27,231 bases of DNA from Ureaplasma sp. (GTDB taxonomy: Bacteria > Bacillota_I > Bacilli_A > Mycoplasmatales > Mycoplasmoidaceae), in assembly GCA_020024775.1 (NCBI GenBank), contig JAHHTF010000010.1, positions 1 through 27,231 on the forward strand, in the 5' to 3' direction. The notes below the pieces were generated by a model. The model ran no database searches and was not told the DNA's origin. It saw only the letters and a program-made list of their open reading frames with translations. Every line of letters starts with the position of its first letter. The stretch's first letter is position 1. Shown one piece after another: positions 11,489-21,580 of the stretch. The position numbers and the translations under genes are program-made.

Positions 11489-12100
11489 TTAATTTTTCTT
11501 AGATAATAAATCTATTAATGGTTGTTTTAGATTATTATATTCTTCTTCAGTGATAGCATTTGAAATTCTTAATTGATTTAATTGTTCAATTCTATCAATG
11601 ATTTCTTTTGTATCATTTAATGAAATTGAATTATCATTAATTTGTTTTGGTTCTTCCTTTTTAATAACTTGTTTTTCTTCTTGTTGTTTTTTATCAACAT
11701 ATTCAATTGGTTTATATATTTCATTAATGTCATCTTTTAGAATTAACAGTTTTAATATTTTAAATAAAGCATAACTTATTAATACTGAAAAGATTAGCAT
11801 TAATGTTCCTAAACCCATTAATTTGTTTCGGTATTGTTCATTTAGTGTTTTATCAGCTGCAACAATCATGATCAATACTGATTGACTGATTGATAATATT
11901 CCTCCAAGAGTTCCAATTGTTATTATTCATAAATCCTTAACAATAATTTCAAATGCATTGTTGTTTAATTTATTAGGATTAATAATTGCAACTAGTATGT
12001 AAATTATCAACCCAAGGATAACAAAGGATAATGAAGCACATGTTCCAATGTTAATCTTATAAATTAATTGAAGTCTTTGTTTGTGATTTAATCGTTTCAT
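11489..12100 (-). CDS. Three-segment membrane protein with C-terminal SHOCT-like module
   Basis: A 203-residue protein of unknown function built like its neighbours. Membrane segments are at about 18-40, 57-80 and 95-121. A Lys/Glu/Gln-rich linker (122-160) follows and then the SHOCT-like module (167-199) with the helix-turn-helix pattern EQLNQLRISNAITEEEY. The first ORF-sized Met lies at residue 78, but the frame continues upstream through a TGA(Trp) to ATG 12100, which gives the first membrane segment. No Shine-Dalgarno site is visible; TATAAT on this strand at 12111-12116 would start RNA almost at the ATG, so it might be translated from a leaderless message. A terminator separates it from the gene before it. 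Confidence 0.75.
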
Positions 12101-12142
12101 AATGATTTAAATTATATAAAAAAAGAATTATCATAGTTAAAC

Positions 12143-12183
12143 AAAAACTAGTTAATCTGATTACGAGACAAACTAGTTTTTTA
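12143..12183 (-). terminator. Terminator after the first SHOCT membrane protein gene
   Basis: An 11-bp inverted repeat AAAAACTAGTT / AACTAGTTTTT (12143-12153 and 12171-12181) with a 17-base loop begins directly after the stop codon at 12184. Read on the - strand it ends in a T run. The long loop has a further short self-complementary part. Some read-through into the next SHOCT gene is possible. Confidence 0.6.
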
Positions 12184-12810
12184 TTACATCTTAATGATAT
12201 CTTTTCTTAACTTATCATATTCTTCTTGTGAAATTAAACTATTAGCTTTTAAATCATTTAGTTTTTGTAATTTAGTTTCAATATCTTCAATGCTAGTTGG
12301 TGCACTATTGTTAAGGTAAGAATTTGAATATGTAGGACCAGGTGTATATGGATTTGTTGGGCCCATACCACTAGGATCATAACTTGTTGACATGTTTTGT
12401 GCTGGATTGTATTCATTTTCATTTAATCATTTTATTGTTTTGCTTAAGAATACTCCTAAAACAATATTACAGATTCAAGTGAAAAAGAACATACAAATTC
12501 CAGTTGCTAAGAAACTTGTGGAGAATTGTTTTGGAACCTTACTACTTATTGAAATTGTAGTAATAGCAGTGGCTAATGCAAACGAACCACCCACTAATCC
12601 TCCAAAGATAACAGAAGCAATGAATGCAGGTTGGCATCAACTTGGATATCAATATATTTCTGTATAACCATAAAATGGATTATATACTGAATAAGCTCCC
12701 TTAGCATAAAATGCAATTCAACAAATTGTTGGAATTAAAATAAATGCAAATGTTAATCAGTTTATGATTGTTAATATTTTTAGTTTCTTTATTAATTTTT
12801 CTTTAGACAT
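12184..12810 (-). CDS. Three-segment membrane protein with Pro/Tyr/Ser linker and SHOCT-like module
   Basis: A 208-residue protein of unknown function. Hydrophobic segments at about 12-36, 62-86 and 99-123 are followed by a flexible Pro/Thr/Tyr/Ser/Asn-rich linker (138-172) and a SHOCT-like module at 173-207 (KLQKLNDLKANSLISQEEY core). Four TGA codons in the membrane part are Trp, which is why only the C-terminus looks open under the standard code. AAGGA (12816-12820) is 5 bases before ATG 12810, a good ribosome site. It is first in the cluster of three such genes and has its own terminator. Ten aromatic residues in the loop between segments 1 and 2 (37-60) distinguish it from its neighbours. 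Confidence 0.78.
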
Positions 12811-13024
12811 AAAAATCCTTATTGTATGAAAAATTTAATATTAATGGAGAGTCCTACCACTATAATACATACAATTTCTATATCACATATCATGTGTTAA
12901 TTATTGATATCAAAAATAGGAGAACAAAATGAACCTGATATATGATATATTAAAAGTATATACTACAAGCGATAACAAACTTCAATAATATTAAATTGTT
13001 ATTCAATTGTTATTATAACACTTT
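12811..13024. promoter_or_regulatory. Spacer with facing promoter-like sites
   Basis: This 214-base stretch lies between the first SHOCT gene (transcribed leftward) and the end of the large operon. TATAAT at 12861-12866 reads on the + strand and overlaps TATTAT on the - strand, so a leftward and a rightward promoter may face each other. Neither has a good -35. A short inverted repeat CACAT/ATGTG (12884-12896) lies beside them. The 10-mer AATTGTTATT is directly repeated near 12994-13014. A 19-codon + strand ORF sits inside and is listed separately. Nothing resembling a tRNA is seen. Confidence 0.35.
12929..12988 (+). CDS. Possible 19-residue small protein
   Basis: MNLIYDILKVYTTSDNKLQ is preceded by a perfect AGGAG (12918-12922) 6 bases before the ATG. 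Few real genes in this window have as good a ribosome site. It lies alone on the + strand between - strand genes, about 60 bases downstream of a TATAAT. The N-terminal half could form an amphipathic helix. It may be a real microprotein or a chance match; no homolog is known to me. Confidence 0.3.
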   Translation: MNLIYDILKVYTTSDNKLQ

Positions 13025-13828
13025 TTAAGTAATTATATATTTTTTTAGGAAATTTTTGACACTTCCAAATTCGTTTATAATGTCTTTGGTATAACTGTCT
13101 GCTAAAATTCTTTGATCGGCTAATAAAATGATTCTGTCAACCATTGTTTCAATACAATCAACATCATGGCTAATAATCACTAATGTTGTTTGATTTTTGT
13201 TGCAGTATTCTAAAATATAATTTTGGATTTTGTTTTTTATAGAAATATCTAAACCAGTTGTAAATTCATCAAGAATTAAAACCTTAGGTTTTCCTAACAT
13301 TGATAAAAATACATTAACTCTTTGTTGTTGTCCACCTGATAATTTAGACATTGGTAGATTTACTATTTCATCTAGTTCAAATACTTTTAGTGCTTCAAAG
13401 ATATCTTCTTCAGATTCTGGTTCTTCTTGAAGTTCTAAGCAAAAGTCAATTAAATCTTTTGCACTTAAAGCACTTGGAAATTGTAAGTCTTGGAACTGAA
13501 CTGAAATCTTTTCATAAGGTTTAGTTTTGTAATCAAAGTTATATTTGATTGTTCCTTCTTTTGGTTTATAGATTCCACATATAGTTGAAATTGTTAAGGT
13601 TTTCCCAGCTCCATTTGGACCCAAGAAAGCTAATCTTTCATTTCCAAAAATTTCAAAAGAAATATTGTGATAAATGACTTTCTTTTTAAATTGGTGTTTT
13701 AGGTTAATAACTTCAATTAATTTAGTTTGTTTATTGTATTCATCTTTCTTGATGAATTCAACAACATCTTGATAAGGATTAGTCTTGTTAGATTCCATCT
13801 CATTTAGTTTTTTTCAATTAATCTTCAT
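13025..13828 (-). CDS. ABC transporter ATP-binding protein (ABC-2 exporter type)
   Basis: A 267-residue ATPase. With the start at 13828 the motifs are Walker A GPNGAGKT (70-77), Q-loop region VQFQD (110-114), signature LSGGQQQR (163-170), Walker B VLILDE (183-188) and H-loop His 221. The usual DEPTTGLD after Walker B is DEFTTGLD, with Phe for Pro. I chose ATG 13828 over the internal ATG 13798 because AGGTAAG (13833-13839) precedes it and the extra ten residues are open, including one UGA Trp. It lies 5 bases after the permease gene and is last in the operon, so the two probably form one exporter. The cargo is unknown; drug, lipid or peptide export are typical of the family. No convincing terminator follows. 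Confidence 0.85.
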
Positions 13829-13832
13829 AATT

Positions 13833-13839
13833 CTTACCT
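13833..13839 (-). promoter_or_regulatory. Ribosome binding site fixing the ABC ATPase start
   Basis: AGGTAAG on the - strand overlaps the stop codon of the permease gene and is correctly spaced for ATG 13828. The alternative ATG at 13798 has no purine-rich site, so the longer protein is preferred. Confidence 0.55.
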
Positions 13840-14814
13840 ACTTGTTCAATTGAATTTTCAAACACTAATACCAACAAATGTTCCAGTTACAACATATGGC
13901 ATTACTAAGTTTAATGCTTTTTGTCAAACTGTATAGAAAGTTAATGGAGTGATTTCAAAAATCATTGGTAATCCATTTTGATCTACACCAATTCTAATTT
14001 TTGGTCAAATGAATGGATGTTTCAAATCAAAGATACTTGTGTATGAACACATTTGGATTACTTTATTAACTTCTTCAGGACTAATATTACTAGCAGGTGG
14101 AATCATTGTTAATTGGTCTATATTAGGAGTAATTAAAACATTGTTCATCATTGATAATCCATATGTTAGTGGAGAGAACAATTGAATATATCTCATGGCA
14201 TCACTAGTAGCTAATACACTTAAAGGAATTAGTTGCCCTGCAAATGCACAAGATATTAATAAACCAATTGCTCCTAAGATTTGAACCAAATTAGTTTTTT
14301 TAATAGTAATTCCCATAAATAATCCAACGGCAAGACTAGTAATAAAAATGTTTAGTAGGGCATAAACCATTTGCCCTCAACTGATTTTATTAAAAGTCTC
14401 AGGAGCCTGTTTGTTTAAGAATGTAGCAAATATTAAAATCACAAAGGAAGTACTAATTGTGATTGCTAAGAAATAATAACCCAATAGAATTAAGCAAAAC
14501 TTCAATGGTGTAACAGGAGACACTGCTATCTTTCTTAAAATAATTGATGTCTTGAGATCTACAATGATTTGAGGTAAACTAATTAAACATAACGGAAGAA
14601 TTCCAAATGATAAATAACTAGCTAATCCATTTTCAAATATTCCATCAGTTCTAGCATGTCCAATGATTTTATAAATCACCATAAAAAAGAATGGTAATAA
14701 GAATCCAGCAATTGGTCCTATTTTAGATTTTCAAAAGTGTTTATTAATTAACTTAAAAACCGATAGACTACTTTTATCAGTGAACTCTTTTGTTTTTGTA
14801 TTAATCTTATTCAT
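13834..14814 (-). CDS. ABC-2 type transporter permease
   Basis: A 326-residue integral membrane protein with about six hydrophobic segments: near 36-55, 70-92, 117-145, 155-180, 185-215 and 290-312. Between segments 2 and 3 lies the stretch VDLKTSIILRKIAVSPVTPLK, the cytoplasmic coupling region characteristic of ABC-2 permeases (often LR--P). PLTYGLSMMNNVL near residue 225 also fits the family. A larger outer loop (about 225-285) is unusual. The frame includes several UGA Trp codons. Its start overlaps the end of dnaG by 8 bases and the ATPase gene starts 5 bases after it, so it belongs to the same transcript as the housekeeping genes. The transported substrate is unknown. Confidence 0.8.
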
Positions 14815-16810
14815 TTTTAAAACCTTTAATTTGATCAAATGTTTTTAAGTTTTGTTTAGCTGTTTCTAGATTTCTTTGGTATTGTTTGATTTTAAGAATC
14901 TCTTGTTCATCAATATCAAAGATATCAAATGTTTTTAATTCTAGTTTACTAACTTCGATTTGCATTTCTATTTCTAGAATTTTAGCTTGTAAGATGTTTC
15001 TTTCTAAACCTGATTTAGAATAAACTGTTCCTTGTTTTTTAACCCAAGCATAAACATCTTTATCTAGTATTTGTTTTAGTGCATTCTTTTGTTCTTGATT
15101 AACCATATCTAAGAATGAACTATAGTTATCATCATATTGGTTTAAGATTGCATTTAGATGAGTATTAGCACTATAAAAATCTATTAGATAATTCAAGATT
15201 GTTGAATAAGTAGAACTTACTTCTTTTAATTCTACTTGATTATTAATCTCGTTATTTAATCCATTGAATTGTTGGATATTATAATTAGCCATAAAGTAAT
15301 CAAATAGTTCTCTACTATAAAAACAAGCTCTAATAAAGTTGTTTAATAGATTAATGTAGTCTAGTTTTAATTTATATAAATCTTTATAGTTAATGCTAAC
15401 TTTTTGTTTGTTTACATTAGGATTAATGTTTTTATTATAGTTATTATAAATAGGTCTAGTGTATTGTTGTTTATTATAAGTTGGTTTGTTATTAAACTCA
15501 TTAGTTATTTTTTTAGCAAAGTGGATTTTGTTTTTGATTTCGTCTTCTAGGATTCTAAATGATTGAGACATCAAAGAAACATATTTGTTTAAATATAAAA
15601 CGTTTCCAGTTTCATTAATTTTTTTAATTAGTTCTAAGAATTTATTGTTTAGTTCAATGGGATTAAGACTATTAATGTTTTTGATTTCTTTTTTAATGAA
15701 ATTCAAACAATAATCATCAATGTTATTAACAACCTTTTTGAAATTATGTTCATCATTTATTAAGAACTCATTAAAGTCTTTGTATTCAAAACTATGTTCA
15801 TTTAAACTAAAGATATTAATATTATTTGCTGTTAATAATTTAGCAATTTCGTATTCAGCAGTTTGCCCTGCATTATCATTATCTAAACATAAAACAATGT
15901 TTTTAATGTTCTTAGATTTTAATAATTTGATTTGATCATTTCCAAAACTAGTTCCCATTGTCGCTAATGGGTTTTTAATCCCAATAGCATCTAATGAGAA
16001 TACATCAAAGAAACCCTCAACTAAATATGCTGTATCACATTCTTTATCAAGGTTATTAGTGTTATAAAGGATTTCTGATTTTTTAAAAGCTATTGTAGTT
16101 GGTGAGTTTAAGTATTTAGTTTCTGAATTATTATTGATTGAAACTCTTCCACTAAATGCTATCAAGTTATTGTTTTGATCAAAGATAGGAACCATAATTC
16201 TATCATTAAAGAAATCAATGATAGAACCATCATTTAAAACAGTTATTAGATTAGCTTTAGTTAGTTCTAATAAACTAAAAACATCTCTTGATTTTTCATC
16301 ATCAATATGTCTAATATTGTTTTTATTAATTGCTAATTGATAAATCAAATCTTTTTTATTAGGAGCAAATCCTAATTGGAATTTTTCAATTAATTCTTTT
16401 GAGATTTTTCTGTTAATTAAATATTGATAAATACTTTCATTTTCTTTGTTTAATAAGAAGTTATGATATCAACTATTTACTAATGCATTTAATTCATAGA
16501 TTCTAAAAATCTCATAAGATTCTTTTTGGTTATCTAGTTCAAAATCTAAGTTTAAATTTTTCTTGATTTCTTCTAATGCACCAATAAAGGAAAGTTTTTT
16601 GTAATCCATTACAAATTTAATCGCATTACCTGAATGATTACAAACAAAACATTTATATATTTGTTTTGACTCAGAGACACTTAGTGATGGTTTAGTATCT
16701 GCATGAAAAGGACAAAGCGCTAAATAGTTTTGTCCTTTTTTCTCTAATGCTAAATATTGTTCTACGACTTTAACAATATTAATTTTTCTTAATATTTCAT
16801 TAATATTCAT
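14807..16810 (-). CDS. dnaG: DNA primase
   Basis: A 667-residue primase that makes RNA primers for the replication fork. The N-terminal CHC2 zinc finger is complete: C33, H36, C54 and C57 in LCPFHADTKPSLSV and YKCFVCNHSG. The TOPRIM catalytic core shows YLVEGFFDVFSLDAI (E265, D269) and CLDNDNAG (D310, D312), the metal-binding acidic residues. The C-terminal third (about 420-667) is Asn/Lys-rich and helical and should contain the helicase-binding region, although it is poorly conserved. It is slightly longer than many primases (about 600). One UGA Trp (residue 114) interrupts the frame under the standard code. It begins 3 bases after glyS, the usual order in Firmicutes and mollicutes. Confidence 0.95.
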
Positions 16811-16813
16811 AAA

Positions 16814-18184
16814 TTATTGTTTTTGGAATTTTAATAAATATTCAGGAATAGAATCAATCTTGATTCTTTCTTGTTGCATACTATCTCTGTGTCTAATTGT
16901 TACACATTGATCTTCTAATGAATCAAAGTCAAATGTGATACAAAAGTAAGTTCCAATTGCATCTTGTCTTCTATATCTTTTACCAATTGACCCAGATGCA
17001 TCATAAGTAGATGAAATATTTAAATCTAATAATTGGTTATATAATTCAGAAGCTTGATCTTTAAGTTTGTTATTTAATGGAAGAATAGCAATTTTATAAG
17101 GAGCTAATCAATATGGGAATTTCATGATTTCTCTAGAGTCATCATTTTCTAACTCTTCGATATCAAAGTGTTCAGTCATTAAAGCATATAACATTCTTTC
17201 AACCCCAACTGATGGTTCAATCACATTAGCGATTAATTTTTCATTAGTTTCAGGATCTTGGTATGTTAAATCTTTTTTAGAAAATTCTTGGTGTGTTTTT
17301 AAATCATAGTTAGTTCTATTTGCAATACCTCAAAGTTCTGCAAAACCATGAGGGAAGTTATATTGGAAATCAATTGTTTTTGATGAGTAGTGAGATAGTT
17401 CTTCTTTTTTGTGTTCAACAATTCTTAGGTTTTCATCTGATATTTTACAAACATTAGTTAAGAAGTTTTGAACTTTTGTTTGGAACATGTCAAAGTAATC
17501 TTTTTTAACTTCTGGATTAAAGAAATATTCTAATTCCATTTGTTCAAATTCTCTAGTTCTAAAAATAAAGTTACCTGGTGTGATTTCATTTCTAAATGCT
17601 TTACCAATTTGAGCAACCCCAAAAGGTAATTTTAATCTCATAGTTCTTTGAACATTTTTAAAGTTAATAAAAATCCCTTGAGCAGTTTCAGGTCTTAAGT
17701 AAAGTTCTGATTTAGCATCTTCAACTGTTCCTTGGAATGTTTTAAACATTAAGTTGAATTTTCTAATTGGTGTTCAATCAATCTTTTTACATTCAGGACA
17801 AGCTATCTTGCTCATTAAATCTTCTAAGACTTTATTTTCAGTATTTTCAGAAACTTCTAATCCTAATTTTTCTTCAATGATTTTATCTGCACGGAATCTT
17901 TTTTTACAGTTCTTACAATCAACTAATGGATCTGAAAAGTTTTTTAAGTGTCCACTTGCTTCTCATACTAATGGATTTAAAATAATACTACTATCTAAAC
18001 CTACTACATCATTTGATTTAGTTACAAATTCACTTCATCATTTGTTCTTTAAATTTTGTTTTAATAAAACACCTAATGGACCGTAGTCTCAAGCATTTGA
18101 TAATCCATTATAAATTTCTGAACTTTGAAACACAAAACCATATTGCTTTAAATGGTTTGCAATGATATCTTGAGTCTTTTTCAT
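16814..18184 (-). CDS. glyS: Glycyl-tRNA synthetase, dimeric class II type
   Basis: A 456-residue enzyme that charges tRNA-Gly in the cytoplasm. Features in order: a zinc-binding site C90, C93, C129, C132 (CKNC and CPEC); RPETAQGIF, which binds glycine and ATP; motif 2 FRNEITPGNFIFRTREFEQ; motif 3 GVERMLYALM near residue 325; and a C-terminal anticodon-binding domain ending in an IRHRDSMQQERI region. This is the single-chain alpha2 enzyme of mycoplasmas and eukaryotes, not the alpha2-beta2 form. AAGGAG, the ribosome site, is formed by the last codons of recO, and the gene starts 2 bases after recO, so translation is coupled. Several Trp codons are UGA. Confidence 0.95.
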
Positions 18185-18186
18185 AA

Positions 18187-18885
18187 TTACTCCTTATTGT
18201 ATTCTTTTTTGTATTCAATAATGTTTTTCATTAGTTTTAAATATATATCTTTACTAATGACTATTTCTGAACCCTCTGGTTCAAAAAAATGAGAATGCAA
18301 TATTTTATTAATTAGCTGTAATTCTAAATCACTAAAAATAATTGAATCCTCTTCATAACAATTAAAACATTCTCAACCAATATGCTTTAAACTTAATGTT
18401 CTTAATGGTATTGGTCGGTAACATTTTTCACAAAAATTTAAATCAAGTACTTTATTAATTTTATTAAAGAACTTAAAAAAAACATAATTAAAAATTGGAA
18501 TTTTATCCTTTTCTAACAAAATTAAACTTAAAGCTTCTTGGTACAATTGATAAAACTTAATATCTTCTTTTACAAATGCTTCAAACTTCGAAAATAAGAT
18601 ATTAATTAATTTCAGTGTTTCACTATCTGAAACAATTGAATTAATGTGGTGTAAAGTTGTTATCTTCTTTAGTTTTTTTAGTTTCTTGTTTTGCTTATTG
18701 AAGTATTCGATTTCTAAGAAATTACCAAAGAAAGTGTTTCTTCCATTCTTGGAATTGATCTTTCTAGAACCTTCTGAATAACAAGAAAGAATATTTCCTT
18801 CATTTGTTAAAAAGATCAAAATTTCATCAAAGACATCATAGTCAAATTTAGAAATTAAGTATCCTTTTGTAATTGTTGGTAACAT
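18187..18885 (-). CDS. recO: DNA repair protein RecO
   Basis: A 232-residue protein of the RecFOR pathway, which loads RecA on SSB-coated single-stranded DNA. The N-terminal part (1-80) has the beta-rich pattern of the RecO OB fold, with a short YSEGSRKINSKNGR segment matching the conserved -EG-RK-KS- region. The middle is helical. A zinc-finger set is intact: C152 and C155 (FCEKCYRP) and C173 and C176 (ECFNCYEE), with a UGA Trp between them. The start codon shares one base with the era stop (TAATG), and its final codons hold the glyS ribosome site. It has the usual length. The position between era and glyS is conserved in Firmicutes and mollicutes. Confidence 0.9.
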
Positions 18886-19772
18886 TAATTAAAATATCCA
18901 TATTCTTTAATTTTAGTTAGATTGTTTCTTCAGTCTTTATCTACTTTTACAAAAAGTTTTAAATTAATTTTGCAATCAAAAATATTTAATAATTCTTTTC
19001 GAGATAATGTTCCAATCTCTTTTATCATCTTACCACCAGAACCGATTACAATTGCTTTGTGGTTTTCTTTTTCAACAGCAATACATGCATCAATATTAAA
19101 TGTGTTTGTTTCAGTATCATATTTAGATGATTCAATTGTAACTGCAACACCATAAGGTATTTCATCATTTAGTAGGTTCAAACATTGTTCTCTGATGATT
19201 TCAGATATCATAAAGTTATCATCTTGATTGTCAGTGAATAGTTCATCATAAACAACTTCACCATTTTCTATTGCATATTTAATTGTTGCATCCATTAAAT
19301 CATGGATTTCATTTTGTGCAGAACAAACTTTGATTTCTTTAACAATCTTTAATTGTTGTTTTAGTTCTGGATCAAGGATGCATAAATTTTTGTTTAAATC
19401 TGATTTTGTATAAACTAAGAAAACATTGTATTTTAGTTTTATTATTTTTTGAATCAGTTCTAAATCCTCATCACTAAAAACTCTAGAGGGATCTAGCAAT
19501 AAATATATTAAGTCAACATCTTTAAATGAATTAACTACATAGTTGTTTAAATATGTATCTAATTTATTTTTAGGATTATGGAATCCTGGTGTATCAACAT
19601 ATTCAAGGATTACATCATCAGTTTTAAAATATAATGAAAGTGGTTTTCTTGTTGTTTGAGGTTTAGCATTTACTATCATTTGTTTTGAATTGAAGATAGC
19701 ATTAAATAAACTTGATTTTCCGACATTAGGTTTTCCAACAATGGCAATTTTTAAAAACTTTTTTTCTGCCAT
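18885..19772 (-). CDS. era: GTPase Era, 16S rRNA maturation factor
   Basis: A 295-residue GTPase that helps 3' processing of 16S rRNA and assembly of the small ribosomal subunit. G motifs are intact: G1 GKPNVGKS (13-20), switch region PQTTRKP (38-44), G3 DTPG (60-63), G4 TKSD (122-125; the usual NKxD has Thr for Asn) and G5 CSAQ (150-153). The C-terminal KH domain that binds the end of 16S rRNA has VIGSGGKMIKEIG (242-254). A UGA Trp codon lies 15 residues from the end, so the standard code truncates it. It begins 2 bases after dgkA. YbeY, also in this operon, acts in the same rRNA maturation process. Confidence 0.95.
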
Positions 19773-19774
19773 GT

Positions 19775-20164
19775 TTAATATCCGTTCTTGGCAAAATAAA
19801 TTATTTTATCAATAAAGATTAATGCTCCAACTGTAGCAGCTGATAATGCTAACACTAATGTAGCAGCAGCGGATATATCCTTTATCTTCTTGGCATTAAT
19901 ATCATACTTAAAGGATACAAAGTCAATCAGGTTTTCAATTGCAGTATTTACTAATTCTAATGTAATTACAAAACCAATTACTAATAAAATAATTGATCAT
20001 TTAGTAACATCTAATTTTAATACCCCAGCAGTAATAATTGCTAAGATGGCAAATACAATATGGATGACTAATGATTTTTCTTCTTTTAATGCAGTTTTAA
20101 GTCCAAAAAAAGCAAATACAAATTTACGTATAAATGGACTCGACATCATCTTTGATTTTTTCAT
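19775..20164 (-). CDS. dgkA: Undecaprenol/diacylglycerol kinase DgkA
   Basis: A small 129-residue membrane kinase with three membrane segments (about 35-52, 58-75, 105-122). The catalytic signature is clear: ELVNTAIENLIDF, followed by the DAxxxKDIxAAAVL-like NAKKIKDISAAATLV. In Gram-positives the enzyme phosphorylates undecaprenol or diacylglycerol; in a wall-less mollicute lipid recycling is the more likely role (inference). AGGAAT, a modest ribosome site, precedes ATG 20164. It lies 11 bases after ybeY and 2 bases before era. A single UGA Trp interrupts the frame, which is why it is easy to miss. Confidence 0.92.
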
Positions 20165-20175
20165 ATTTATTCCTA

Positions 20176-20628
20176 CTATCTTCTAATATCAAAAAAATCT
20201 AATATTTCTTCTTGTAAGCTAAACATCTTTTTTTCATCTGATTCATTTTCATGATCATAACCTAATAAATGCAATAATCCATGAACAAATAAAAAACATA
20301 ATTCTCTTTTAAAAGAATGATTATATTTCTTTGCTTGTTCTTGGATTTTTTTATAACAAATATAAAGTTCACCTAGTAAATCTGTTTTAATTCCACTATC
20401 TCATAAAGCAAATGAAATTACATCAGTAACATAATCTTTGTGTCTGAAATCTTTGTTGATTTCTTGGATTTTATTTTCTGAGACAAAACTACAATCGAAA
20501 ATAATTTCTTTTCTGTCTGTATTATTAGTTATCTCAAAAACCTTACTAGCAATTTTATTTAGTATTTTTTCATACTGTGATAATTGTTTTTTGTAGTACG
20601 AAAAAGAATATTCGATTTTTATTTTCAT
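20176..20628 (-). CDS. ybeY: Endoribonuclease YbeY (rRNA maturation)
   Basis: A 150-residue metal-dependent RNase that acts in 16S rRNA 3' maturation and ribosome quality control. The defining metal site is complete: HGLLHLLGYDH with H116, H120 and H126. The preceding conserved block NKDFRHKDYVTDVISFALWD (58-77) is also typical, with the Trp encoded by UGA. Length matches the family. It starts 16 bases after ruvB and ends 11 bases before dgkA, in the conserved ybeY-dgkA-era order. Cooperation with Era in rRNA processing is established in other bacteria and fits the shared operon. Confidence 0.94.
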
Positions 20629-20644
20629 ACTATAATTTTACACT

Positions 20645-21580
20645 TTATTTTTTATTTAAATTATTTAATAAATAATTTTGTCCAATTGTTGTGATTTTTC
20701 TACCTTTAGAACATATTTCAACAAATTTAATTTTGATTAAATAATTTTCAATATTGGTTTCAATTGTTTGCTTATCAAAGCCGAGATTTTGAGAAATAGA
20801 TGTCAATGACAAAGCTTTGTTTTCATTTAGTAATTTTAAGTACTCAATATCCATCTTGTTTAGACCTTGTTCATAATAACCAATTTTCTTGAAAATGGAT
20901 TTGATATCTAATTGTTCAGATTGAATGATGAAGTAGTCATAATATCTTTTTAGGAGATTGATTGCAATTCTGGGATTTTGTTTTGATATGTTTGCAATAT
21001 ACAACAAATCATCATCACTTACTCCTAAATTATTTTTGTCATTAACGTTTTTTAGAATTAAATAAATTTCATCATCAGTATAATTGCTTAAATAGAATTT
21101 GATAGGGAATCTATCAATTAATGGATTAGGTAGTTTTGAAAGAAAATTAGTAGCTGCTATTAGTGTGAACTTTGGTAACTCTAATCTTGATATTTTGGAG
21201 TTGTTATTAGCACCCAAAGGAATATCAATTACAAAATCTTCCATCATTACATAAAGCATCTCAATGATACTTTTGTCAATCTTATGAATCTCATCAATAA
21301 AGATAATTTCATTTTCATTAATAAGTGAAAATAAATTCAGTAAATCAGAGATTTTAGCAAGGTTGGAACCTTGGACAAATGTAATGTTGTTTCCAGTACT
21401 ACTAGCTACAATTTTAGCTAATGTAGTTTTACCAACACCACTTGCACCATTAATTAAAATATGATCTAAAGTTTTCTTATTAGAGATAGCTGAATCAATA
21501 TAAATTTTTAAACTATATTTGATATCTTCTTGCCCAACAAATTCATCTAATGTTTTTGGTCGATAAAAACTAAAGTTCAT
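20645..21580 (-). CDS. ruvB: Holliday junction branch-migration ATPase RuvB
   Basis: A 311-residue AAA+ motor that, with RuvA, moves Holliday junctions during recombination. It begins YRPKTLDEFVGQEDI, the usual RuvB N-terminus. Walker A is GASGVGKT (45-52), Walker B IIFIDEIHKID (92-102), sensor 1 AATN (142-145), and PLIDRFPI (154-161) holds the conserved Arg before Phe. The usual ATTR after sensor 1 is AATNF, a divergence. The C-terminal winged helix ends KGRKITTIGQNYL. It is shorter than the typical 335 residues, mainly at the N-terminus. Its start overlaps the end of ruvA by 11 bases, implying coupled translation and balanced subunits. Confidence 0.94.
   Translation of the reverse strand: MNFSFYRPKTLDEFVGQEDIKYSLKIYIDSAISNKKTLDHILINGASGVGKTTLAKIVASSTGNNITFVQGSNLAKISDLLNLFSLINENEIIFIDEIHKIDKSIIEMLYVMMEDFVIDIPLGANNNSKISRLELPKFTLIAATNFLSKLPNPLIDRFPIKFYLSNYTDDEIYLILKNVNDKNNLGVSDDDLLYIANISKQNPRIAINLLKRYYDYFIIQSEQLDIKSIFKKIGYYEQGLNKMDIEYLKLLNENKALSLTSISQNLGFDKQTIETNIENYLIKIKFVEICSKGRKITTIGQNYLLNNLNKK

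Noticed and set aside
12392..12667. 91-codon + strand ORF
   Set aside because: It is the antisense shadow of the membrane part of the first SHOCT protein, which only looks closed because of UGA Trp codons.
19890..20186. 98-codon + strand ORF
   Set aside because: It lies opposite dgkA, whose kinase signature and operon position are clear.
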